Source: an uncultured Clostridiaceae bacterium (GTDB lineage Bacteria; Bacillota; Clostridia; Lachnospirales; Lachnospiraceae). From it: a stretch of DNA of 18,871 nucleotides. Below, in pieces: positions 6,584 through 12,901 of this stretch; position 1 is the stretch's first letter; every line of letters starts with the position of its first letter. The DNA is taken from NCBI GenBank assembly GCA_902477765.1, contig CABSIM010000046.1, forward strand, positions 1 through 18,871, given 5' to 3'. A program made the position numbers and the translations under genes. The notes under the pieces were generated by a model. The model was not told the origin of the DNA and made no database searches. It saw only the letters and a program-made list of their open reading frames with translations.

Positions 6584-7774
6584 TCAGCTGAGCTTGGTCA
6601 CTGCCACAGACGTATCAGAAAATGACAGGTCTGATCCCACCGCATTCAGAGTAATGTTCACCGGACTGCTGGTAACATTTACCAGGACCGTTCCTGAGAG
6701 AGGAACATTATCTGATGTGTTGTTGATCTTGCCGGAAGACTTGCTTCCGGGAATCTCCGTTCCGTCCTCTTCCAGCTGTACCCCGGCTTCACCGGTACTG
6801 CTGGTATTGGTGGCTGTGGTGGAATAGGAAATCATATAGACACCGTTTTCCGTCAGGGAGATATCGCCGGCTCCCGGCGAGTGCGTAATAGCTGTGCCCT
6901 CTGTCATCTGGTTATCCGCCAGGGTCAGCGGATCTCCGTCCGAAGGCGACTGACTGGATGCATTGGTGGCATAAAGCGCATTAAGCGCCGGAAGACTTCC
7001 GGTATCTCCTTTCGGACCCGTCGGGCCTGTGGGACCTGTGGGGCCGGTGGCTCCTTCCGCTCCCGCGGCTCCGGTGGGGCCCTGCGGACCTGTAGGGCCC
7101 GTAGGACCCGTGGCTCCTTCTGTTCCCGCGGCTCCGGTGGGGCCGGTGGGACCCGTCGGACCTGTAGCCCCTTCTGCTCCTGCGGCTCCGGTGGGACCTG
7201 TCGGACCCGTAGGACCTGTCGGGCCCGTAGGACCTGTGGCTCCTTCGGCACCTGTGGCTCCGGTCAGACCCTGAAGTCCCTGCGGACCTGTCGGGCCGGT
7301 GGGACCTGTCACTGTCACCAGGTTAAAATCGGGAGAAGTACCCGGAACTCCTGAAGGATTGCTTCGGTTTACCTGATACAGCGCACCATTATAATACAGC
7401 ATGGTGCCTGCCGTATACGGTACTCCTTCCGCAAATTCACTGACCGTATTCAGTCCTGCTCCGGCAGGACCTGTGGGACCTGTGGGACCCATGGGACCGG
7501 TGGTTCCTGTGGCTCCCGCAGCTCCGGTTGCTCCGGTGGGGCCGGTGGGACCTGTAGGGCCCGCAGGTCCGGTCATTCCCTGAGGGCCTGCAGGACCCAT
7601 GGGGCCCGGTGCTCCCGTGGGACCTGTCGGACCCGTCGGGCCCATGGGCCCCGGCGCTCCCGTAGGACCGGAAGGCCCGCAGCAGCACTCGTTATCCGGC
7701 CGCTGACAGGAAGAATCCCCATCGTCTCTGCAGCAGTCATTGTTTCCAAAACATCCTGGATATCTAAAAAACAT
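6584..7774 (-). CDS. BclA-like collagen-repeat surface protein
   Basis: This 396-residue protein has: a Cys-rich N-terminus without a signal peptide (Cys at 8, 14, 15, 23 and 30-32); a first collagen arm of 25 uninterrupted Gly-X-Y triplets at 33-107; a non-collagen insert at 108-156; a second arm of 34 triplets at 157-258; and a C-terminal head (about 260-396) rich in Thr, Ser and Asn with beta-strand character. Many triplets are GPT, the sites glycosylated in BclA-type exosporium proteins. Cys-rich starts and trimeric C-terminal heads are typical of clostridial and bacillus exosporium collagens. The ATG at 7774 has an AGGAG site 7 bp upstream. It lies between two glycosyltransferase genes. 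Location on the spore is inferred, not shown. Confidence 0.88.
   Translation of the reverse strand: MFFRYPGCFGNNDCCRDDGDSSCQRPDNECCCGPSGPTGAPGPMGPTGPTGPTGAPGPMGPAGPQGMTGPAGPTGPTGPTGATGAAGATGTTGPMGPTGPTGPAGAGLNTVSEFAEGVPYTAGTMLYYNGALYQVNRSNPSGVPGTSPDFNLVTVTGPTGPTGPQGLQGLTGATGAEGATGPTGPTGPTGPTGPTGAAGAEGATGPTGPTGPTGAAGTEGATGPTGPTGPQGPTGAAGAEGATGPTGPTGPTGPKGDTGSLPALNALYATNASSQSPSDGDPLTLADNQMTEGTAITHSPGAGDISLTENGVYMISYSTTATNTSSTGEAGVQLEEDGTEIPGSKSSGKINNTSDNVPLSGTVLVNVTSSPVNITLNAVGSDLSFSDTSVAVTKLS
7001..7306 (-). repeat. Second collagen arm, 34 triplets with higher-order repeat
   Basis: These 306 bp encode 34 continuous Gly-X-Y triplets. Within them a larger unit recurs four times: GA(A/T)-G(A/T)E-GAT followed by a run of mostly GPT triplets, at residues 172-195, 196-213, 214-234 and from 235. 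The units differ mainly in the length of the GPT run, as expected from slippage or unequal recombination. Confidence 0.85.
7454..7678 (-). repeat. First collagen arm, 25 triplets
   Basis: These 225 bp encode 25 continuous Gly-X-Y triplets, with GAP-GPM pairs repeated at the start and GPT triplets throughout. The arm lacks the GAE-type charged triplets of the second arm, so the two arms are not simple copies of each other. Confidence 0.85.
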
Positions 7775-7802
7775 GTTGAAGCTCCTGTTTGCTTTTACCC
7801 TA

Positions 7803-8867
7803 TCATATGACGGAACTCCCGATTCTGTCCCTTCCCCTGTCAGAGCATGTGGAAAACTGCTGTACGGCCAGCTGTCTGTAAAAAGCCGCCTCCTGCTTCA
7901 TTCCCATTTTCTCAAAGCAGATTCCCAGCTGTCTGCACGGAATCAGTCCATGGCACTCCCGCTGAAAAGACCCGCTGTTCTGACGGCCGTATTTCAGCGC
8001 TGTCAGATACCAGACTGCAGCCTCCCGGTACCGCTGTTCTGAAAAATACCACCATCCCATGTCACAGCAGAGTTCAGCCTCAGGTCCGAACTGTTTCAGC
8101 GCCCTGTCCAGAATCCTCCATGCCTCGTTTTTCTTTTTCATTCCGTAAAAGCAGAGTGCCTGATGCCTGCAGGCATCCATTTTCTCCCAGAATCCCCCCG
8201 CCGGGTGTCCGAGAAAAGTCTCCAGCACCTTAACCGCATCCTGATACTTTCCGTGAAAATACAGTTCCTTTCCATAGTAATACAGTTCCCTTGCCCCGAA
8301 TGATTCTCCGCTGCAGAGCATTTTTTCAAAAATTCTCAGGTTTCTCCCGGGATCTGATATCCGGACCTTGCGGTGTTCGATCCGTATATTTTCCTGTATG
8401 ACGCGGCCAAAAGGCATCACTGCCTCATGAACGCGCCCGGTCCATCTTGCCAGAGGACAGCGCCGGATGATACGCTCCCGGTAAAAAGAGCAGATACAGC
8501 AGCCATTCCCGTCAAATCCCACCGCATACTTCAGCATGACAACATCTGCGGGATCTGTATCCAGATGTTTCTTAAGCCTCAGGATTTTCTCCGCTTCCGG
8601 TTCCGGTATCACGTCATCGGCATCCAGCCACATAAGATACTCTCCTGTTCCTTTTGAAAAGGAAAAATTTCTGGCTGCGGCAAAGTCATCGGTCCATGCG
8701 AAATCATATACCTGGTCTGTAAATGCGGCTGCGATTTCTTTTGTCCCGTCCCGGGAACCGGTATCTGCCACCACAATCTGGTCTGCAATGCCTGCAGCGC
8801 TTTTCAGACAGCGTCCCAGTACTTCTTCTTCATCCTTCACAATCATGCACAGACTGATGGAAGCCAT
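7803..8867 (-). CDS. Family 2 glycosyltransferase with TPR-like repeats
   Basis: This 354-residue protein has a GT-A domain: SISLCMIVKDEEE at the N-terminus, DTGSRDGT at 35-42, DFAAARNFSF at 61-70 and the metal-binding LDADD at 81-85. TPR-like helical repeats fill the C-terminal half (for example KYQDAVKVLETFL and EQRYREAAVWYLTALKYG). No signal peptide or membrane segment is seen, so it is cytoplasmic. I chose the ATG at 8867, with a GGAG site 9 bp upstream, over an in-frame start 24 codons earlier that lacks family-like sequence. It is the first gene of the cassette, ending 28 bp before the collagen-like start. It is related in architecture to the 362-residue enzyme, but the motifs differ enough that the two are not a recent duplication. 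Confidence 0.88.
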   Translation of the reverse strand: MASISLCMIVKDEEEVLGRCLKSAAGIADQIVVADTGSRDGTKEIAAAFTDQVYDFAWTDDFAAARNFSFSKGTGEYLMWLDADDVIPEPEAEKILRLKKHLDTDPADVVMLKYAVGFDGNGCCICSFYRERIIRRCPLARWTGRVHEAVMPFGRVIQENIRIEHRKVRISDPGRNLRIFEKMLCSGESFGARELYYYGKELYFHGKYQDAVKVLETFLGHPAGGFWEKMDACRHQALCFYGMKKKNEAWRILDRALKQFGPEAELCCDMGWWYFSEQRYREAAVWYLTALKYGRQNSGSFQRECHGLIPCRQLGICFEKMGMKQEAAFYRQLAVQQFSTCSDRGRDRIGSSVI

Positions 8868-8945
8868 GACATCCTGCTCCTTTTTCCTTTCTAATATGGT
8901 ATGCAGGCTCCGTCTGCATGCCCATGGGGAAATTCGCAAAACTCA

Positions 8946-8974
8946 TTGAATCTTCTGCCAAAAGAGCTTAAAAT
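8946..8974 (+). promoter_or_regulatory. Sigma-A promoter of the hydroxyacid dehydrogenase gene
   Basis: TTGAAT (8946-8951) and TAAAAT (8969-8974) are spaced by 17 bp, with a predicted start near 8981 and a leader of about 54 nt. It lies in the 167-bp divergent gap between the glycosyltransferase cassette and this gene. I found no matching sigma-A promoter for the cassette on the opposite strand. Confidence 0.65.
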
Positions 8975-8978
8975 ATAA

Positions 8979-9005
8979 GAGCAGGACACAATCCGGTTCC
9001 TGCTC
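8979..9005 (+). promoter_or_regulatory. Inverted repeat at the transcription start, possible operator
   Basis: A perfect 8-bp inverted repeat GAGCAGGA/TCCTGCTC with an 11-bp centre covers the predicted start site at about 8981. It could be an operator for a dimeric repressor or a hairpin at the mRNA 5' end. There is no U-tract, so it is not an intrinsic terminator. Confidence 0.5.
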
Positions 9006-9034
9006 CAACAAAAAACATACAGGGGGTATTACCA

Positions 9035-9976
9035 ATGAAACTTGTGATTATTGAGCCTCTGGGCATTGACGATGAAAAGCTTCTTTCCATGGCAAAAGAA
9101 GCCCTTCCTTCTGATGTGGAGATTCAGTACTACAACACCCGGGTCACCGACACGGAGACCCTCATCGAGCGCGGCAGAGATGCTGATATCATTGCCGTCT
9201 CCAATCTTCCGATGAACGCGGATGTCATCAACGGATGCCGTAATCTGAAAATGCTTTCCGTGGCCTTCACCGGCGTGGACCACATCGCCATGGACGCATG
9301 CAGAGCCAACGGCGTTCTGGTCAGCAACTGTGCCGGGTATTCCACCGTGGCAGTGGCAGATCTTGTATTCGGCATGGTGATCTCCCTCTATCGGAATCTT
9401 ACAGAATGCAACCAGGTGATCCGGAAAGGCGGCACAAAAGACGGACTGGTGGGATTCGAGCTGGAAGGAAAGAAATTCGGAATCGTCGGAACCGGAGCCA
9501 TCGGACTCCGGGTAGCGGAAATTGCCCGCGCATTCGGCTGTGAAGTCTGGGCTTTCAGCAGAACACGGAAGGAGATCCCCTGGATTCACTATACAGATCT
9601 CAATACTCTTCTTTCCACTTGTGATATTGTATCTCTCCATACACCCCTGACGGATTCCACCCGCGGCATGATCGGAAAAGAGGCGCTGTCCAGAATGAAA
9701 TCCTCTGCCATTCTGATCAACACCTCCCGCGGTCCCGTGGTGGACAGCCAGGCACTGGCTGACGCACTGAATCAGGGAAGGATCGCCGGAGCCGGCATTG
9801 ACGTCTTCGAGATGGAGCCGCCTGTTCCCGAAGATCATCCGCTTCTTACCGCAAAACATGTTCTGGCCACTCCGCATGTGGCATTTGCCACAAAGGAAGC
9901 CCTGGAAAAGCGCGCAGTCATCGTATTCGACAATATAAAAAACTGGATTGCCGGTACTCCGGTAAATGTCATGTAA
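9035..9976 (+). CDS. NAD-dependent D-2-hydroxyacid dehydrogenase
   Basis: This 313-residue cytoplasmic enzyme belongs to the D-isomer 2-hydroxyacid dehydrogenase family (relatives include SerA and glycerate or lactate dehydrogenases), which interconverts 2-oxoacids and D-2-hydroxyacids with NAD(H). The Rossmann motif GTGAIG is at 152-157, and the catalytic triad is present: Arg232 in NTSRGP, Glu261 in FEMEP and His281 in TPHVAF. The length lacks the ACT-type regulatory domain of many SerA proteins, so it is a short form; the substrate cannot be assigned. It is the only complete gene on the plus strand, has its own promoter and an AGGGGG site, and converges on the secreted-protein pair across a shared terminator. 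Confidence 0.93.
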   Translation: MKLVIIEPLGIDDEKLLSMAKEALPSDVEIQYYNTRVTDTETLIERGRDADIIAVSNLPMNADVINGCRNLKMLSVAFTGVDHIAMDACRANGVLVSNCAGYSTVAVADLVFGMVISLYRNLTECNQVIRKGGTKDGLVGFELEGKKFGIVGTGAIGLRVAEIARAFGCEVWAFSRTRKEIPWIHYTDLNTLLSTCDIVSLHTPLTDSTRGMIGKEALSRMKSSAILINTSRGPVVDSQALADALNQGRIAGAGIDVFEMEPPVPEDHPLLTAKHVLATPHVAFATKEALEKRAVIVFDNIKNWIAGTPVNVM

Positions 9977-10009
9977 TATCATGCATCCTGATCTGTAATA
10001 TTCTGATGC

Positions 10010-10047
10010 AAAAAACGCTGCCCCGTGAAAAAGTTCACGGGGCAGCG
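10010..10047 (-). terminator. Intrinsic terminator between convergent genes
   Basis: A perfect 14-bp stem CGCTGCCCCGTGAA/TTCACGGGGCAGCG with a 4-nt loop is followed on the minus strand by six T residues, a canonical terminator for the secreted-protein genes. On the plus strand the same stem is followed by CCCTTTC, so it may also stop transcription of the dehydrogenase gene, less efficiently. Confidence 0.92.
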
Positions 10048-10073
10048 CCCTTTCTGATTTCATCTTCCGTATA

Positions 10074-11135
10074 CTATTCACCCAGAGAAGCGGTTTCTTC
10101 ATATCCTTCTGTGGAAGGAATCACAACTTCCACCGGCTGTCCCGGATTGTTCACGGTTGCATGTACTGTGATCTTATAGCTGATGGTTTCCGGAACTTCC
10201 GTATCCGGATTGACTGCAGTCATATCCATATCCATATATACGGTTTCCTTCTCACTGTATCCATCTTTATTGATCACTGCTTCACCATTGGCAGAACGGA
10301 TCTGATAGGTAATGTCTCCATAAGCCTCATCAAAACCTTCTCCCACTACCCGGTTCAGGTAGTCATTCATATACGCCGCATTCACGGTATAGGAAATAAT
10401 GGTGTTTTCTCCCTCCGTACGCATCTGCAGATTTTCCATCATGTCTCTGTCGATCTCGGTGGCTTCCACGCTGGATCTGACTTCGGCCATGGCGTCATCC
10501 ATGAGCATGGCTTCCTTTACTTTCATGCCCATCATGTCCATATAATAATATCCATCCGTATAGAACATATTGACGGGAATTTCCGTTCCCAGAAGTCCCA
10601 TGCTTCCATCCGCAGTAAACTGAAGAGGTCCTTCCTGAATTCCCTTCATTTTGATGTTCATATCCATGGTCATATCCATGGTTATGTCACCCGCCGTAAA
10701 GGAAATTTCATAATCTGCGCTCATGTCCATGCTGTCCAGAGCGTTTGCCTTTTCCTGTGCAGCCAGATAAACCGCCATCGGATCGGTGGAATCCGCCGCT
10801 GCCGCGTCATCTTTGTGTGCCGCACTTTCGGATACCTCAACGGTCTTTCTCTGTACTTTGCCATTTTCCATCCAGGCTCCGTTGGCATCCACACGGTATC
10901 CGTCCGCATATCCGTGTTCTGTGATCAGATATCCGTCCGTACCGAAATAATAGCATTCAGCCGTTCCGTCCTGATTACCGTCCAGCCAGTTCCAGCCATT
11001 GGCCAGATAGCCGCCGTCATCTGTCTCGTACCACCAGCCGTTCATATCCTGATGCCACTGACCGGCATACGCCTGAAATGTCATGGCAAGAGACACCGGA
11101 ACCACTGTCAGAAGTAATTTTTTCCAGTTTCTCAT
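10074..11135 (-). CDS. Secreted protein: cell-wall-binding module plus Met-rich domain
   Basis: This 353-residue protein starts with a signal peptide (MRNWKKLLL, hydrophobic core, likely cleavage near AYA-GQW at 24-25). Residues 25-95 carry choline-binding-type cell-wall repeats such as DMNGWWYETDDGGYLANGW. An Ala/Asp-rich linker leads to a domain at about 118-345 that resembles secreted clostridial lipoprotein-like beta domains (DUF6612-type; uncertain). That domain has 23 methionines in residues 136-305, many as MDM motifs. There is no lipobox Cys, so attachment would be through the wall repeats. The ATG at 11135 has an AAGGAG site. It follows its small paralogue by 31 bp, in one operon ending at a strong terminator. 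Function is unknown. Confidence 0.82.
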   Translation of the reverse strand: MRNWKKLLLTVVPVSLAMTFQAYAGQWHQDMNGWWYETDDGGYLANGWNWLDGNQDGTAECYYFGTDGYLITEHGYADGYRVDANGAWMENGKVQRKTVEVSESAAHKDDAAAADSTDPMAVYLAAQEKANALDSMDMSADYEISFTAGDITMDMTMDMNIKMKGIQEGPLQFTADGSMGLLGTEIPVNMFYTDGYYYMDMMGMKVKEAMLMDDAMAEVRSSVEATEIDRDMMENLQMRTEGENTIISYTVNAAYMNDYLNRVVGEGFDEAYGDITYQIRSANGEAVINKDGYSEKETVYMDMDMTAVNPDTEVPETISYKITVHATVNNPGQPVEVVIPSTEGYEETASLGE

Positions 11136-11166
11136 ACAGATTCTCCTTACAGAAACCAATCATCCA

Positions 11167-11475
11167 TTAGAGTGTGGATGCGTCTCTCTTCTGAACATCA
11201 CCGTTTACGGTCCATGCACCGTTTGTATCAACTTCATAACCGTCGGCATATCCATGGTCATTTACCATATAGCCGTCTTTGTTGAAATAATAGCATTCTG
11301 CGATACCATCTTTATTACCGTCCAGCCAGTACCAGCCGTTGGTCAGATAGCCGCCGTCATCTGTTGCATACCACCAGCCGTTCATATCATTGTTCCACTG
11401 GCCGGCAAGAGATGTGAATGCCATTGCAAGAGTCATGGGAACTGCCACAAGAAGCGCTTTGTTAAACTTTTTCAT
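11167..11475 (-). CDS. Small secreted cell-wall-binding repeat protein
   Basis: This 102-residue protein has a signal peptide (MKKFNKALLVAVPMTLAMAF, likely cleaved near SLA-GQW) and a body made entirely of choline-binding-type wall repeats (NGWWY, NGWYWLDGN, CYYFNKDGY, HGYADGYEV). Over residues 25-95 it aligns without gaps to the N-terminal module of the next gene, with 53 of 71 positions identical, so the pair arose by duplication. It ends just after the module, with no effector domain. The ATG at 11475 has a GGAGGG site; 23 further codons upstream are open but begin inside the promoter region. It is the first gene of the two-gene operon. Confidence 0.85.
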   Translation of the reverse strand: MKKFNKALLVAVPMTLAMAFTSLAGQWNNDMNGWWYATDDGGYLTNGWYWLDGNKDGIAECYYFNKDGYMVNDHGYADGYEVDTNGAWTVNGDVQKRDASTL

Positions 11476-11515
11476 AAGAATCCCTCCGTAATGTATATTT
11501 TTTAAATATGAATAC

Positions 11516-11544
11516 ATTATAGAATTTTTTCTTAATTTTTTCAA
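11516..11544 (-). promoter_or_regulatory. Sigma-A promoter of the wall-binding protein operon
   Basis: TTGAAA (11539-11544) and a perfect TATAAT (11516-11521) are separated by a 17-bp A-rich spacer on the minus strand. The predicted start is near 11509, with a leader of about 34 nt to the ATG at 11475. An imperfect inverted repeat AATGTAT/ATACATT overlaps the -10 box and leader. Confidence 0.82.
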
Positions 11545-11560
11545 TAGTTTTTCCGTCTTT

Positions 11561-11584
11561 TTTCGAAAGATTTCGAACAGTTCG
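11561..11584. promoter_or_regulatory. TTCGAA repeats upstream of promoter, possible regulator site
   Basis: TTTCGAA occurs at 11561 and again exactly 10 bp later at 11571, with a related TTCGG at 11581. The stretch is also palindromic (TTCGAAA/TTTCGAA around 11562-11577 and CGAAC/GTTCG at 11574-11584). It lies 16 bp upstream of the -35 box and just past the dpaL stop. It could bind a regulator on one face of the helix; as RNA it makes only a weak hairpin. Confidence 0.35.
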
Positions 11585-11591
11585 GCGTTTT

Positions 11592-12794
11592 TTACAGTCC
11601 ATTTACCACCTGATTATAATGTTCGGGATCGGTATTGCCTTCTGTGGAAAACAGCAGGATTCTGGAGTTCTGATCCAGCCCCATGGCCTTTCGCCAGGGT
11701 TCATATTCCGGTTTTGTACAGAGGCTTATGATGAGTCCCAGCCCCACAGCTCCGGATTCTCCCGAAACCACAGCCGGATCCTTTCCCTCCGGATGTGCAT
11801 ACGTCTTCATTCCAAGTTCTGTCACCCAGTCCGGGCAGGAAATATAGAAGGATGCAAAATCCCTCAGAATGGGCCAGATACACAGATTCACTTCACCGCA
11901 GTTCAGTCCCGCCATGACCGTCTGCGGATTTCCGCCGATGGCCACCCGTTCTCCTGCCCTGGCCGATGCCAGGACACAGGCGGATTCGTCTGCTTCGATG
12001 ATGGAGGTTACAGGAAGATCTTCTCCGAACACATTGGCAAAGTACCCCAGGACACCGCCTGCCATGGTACCCACACCTGCCTGCAGGAACACATGGGTTG
12101 GGCGCTCCGCTCCCTGTGCCTTCAGCTGCTCCAGGGCCTCCTGAGCCATGGTCATATATCCCTGGGCAATGAGGTCAGGAATCCTGGTATACCCTTCAAA
12201 GCCTGTGTCCTGGACAAAATAGTATCCGTTTTCCCTGGCAAACCGGTACGCATGACGCACAGTATCATCATAATTCCAGTCTGTCACGGTCACCTTCGTA
12301 TCTCCGATGGCTGCAATGGCATCCACCCGGCACTGCCTGGACCCTTTGGGCATAAACACAAACGCCCTGCCCCCGGCCTGCCATGCGGACCACGCCACTC
12401 CTTTTCCGTGGTTGCCGTCTGTGGCAGTCACAAACACTTTGTCTTTGCCTCCGGGAAAAGCCGGATTTACCGTATCCCCGGCACCGCATACCGCTTCCGC
12501 ACAGAACATTTCCGCCGCTTCCTCAGCTTCTTCCGAAAGCAGCCGGTGAACCGCATAGGATGCGCCAAGCGCTTTGAACGCATTCAGTCCGAATCGTTTT
12601 GACTCGTCCTTGACATAGATGCCCCCCACTCCCAGCCGGGCTGCCAGATGATCCAGCGCTGCCAGAGGCGTCTCCTGATATTCTTTCAGAGATCTGTGAA
12701 ATTTCCTTACTTTCTCTCCCTCTTCCCGGGAAAGAAATTCCGGCGGCACTGCATTCCCCGGTTTCTTCTGAAAGATCGTAATGGTTTCATTCAT
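11592..12794 (-). CDS. dpaL: 2,3-diaminopropionate ammonia-lyase
   Basis: This 400-residue PLP enzyme matches diaminopropionate ammonia-lyase (E. coli YgeX/DpaL, about 398 residues), which converts 2,3-diaminopropionate to pyruvate and ammonia in the cytoplasm. Visible signatures are KDESKRFGLNAFKALGASY with the PLP lysine at 74, ATDGNHGKGVAWSAWQAG for the substrate loop, and VQDTGFEGYTRIPDLIAQGY, which is characteristic of this subfamily rather than of threonine dehydratase. I chose the ATG at 12794 (GGAGG site 8 bp upstream) over a longer open frame. In E. coli the gene sits in a purine/hydantoin cluster; none of those partners is in this window. It follows the cation transporter gene after a terminator-like hairpin. 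Confidence 0.93.
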   Translation of the reverse strand: MNETITIFQKKPGNAVPPEFLSREEGEKVRKFHRSLKEYQETPLAALDHLAARLGVGGIYVKDESKRFGLNAFKALGASYAVHRLLSEEAEEAAEMFCAEAVCGAGDTVNPAFPGGKDKVFVTATDGNHGKGVAWSAWQAGGRAFVFMPKGSRQCRVDAIAAIGDTKVTVTDWNYDDTVRHAYRFARENGYYFVQDTGFEGYTRIPDLIAQGYMTMAQEALEQLKAQGAERPTHVFLQAGVGTMAGGVLGYFANVFGEDLPVTSIIEADESACVLASARAGERVAIGGNPQTVMAGLNCGEVNLCIWPILRDFASFYISCPDWVTELGMKTYAHPEGKDPAVVSGESGAVGLGLIISLCTKPEYEPWRKAMGLDQNSRILLFSTEGNTDPEHYNQVVNGL

Positions 12795-12843
12795 GCCTTT
12801 TTCCTCCATTTTTCTTTTTATACCTTTTCGTTTATATAAAGGA

Positions 12844-12864
12844 AGCCGGGTATACGCCCCGGCT
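12844..12864 (-). terminator. Terminator-like hairpin after the cation transporter gene
   Basis: A 7-bp stem AGCCGGG/CCCGGCT with a 7-nt loop lies 37 bp past the transporter stop and is followed on the minus strand by TCCTTTATAT, a weak U-tract. It probably limits read-through into dpaL. No convincing sigma-A promoter for dpaL is visible in the remaining gap. Confidence 0.6.
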
Positions 12865-12901
12865 GTCCTGTACATACGTCTGTCTCATTTCTGCTGCCAG
12901 C

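Noticed and set aside
6881..7583. Repetitive plus-strand frames rich in GPVGPV or CGSGG opposite the collagen gene
   Set aside because: These are mirror images of the GGN-CCN collagen codons. Only the minus frame has a start with a ribosome binding site, a Cys-rich N-terminus and a globular head.
7001..7678. Regular repeats that could be read as a CRISPR-like or tandem DNA array
   Set aside because: Period is 9 bp in coding frame and encodes Gly-X-Y triplets; there are no unique spacers.
8895..8903. CATACCATA on the minus strand, resembling a sporulation sigma-E/sigma-K -10 box for the collagen cassette
   Set aside because: No matching -35 element (ATA or AC) lies at the right spacing, so this is probably chance; worth a second look only if start-site data appear.
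10161..11117. A 318-codon plus-strand open frame opposite the Met-rich protein gene
   Set aside because: It is His/Ile-rich because it is the complement of ATG/GAC/TAT-rich codons. It lacks a ribosome binding site and runs through the signal-peptide region of the true gene.
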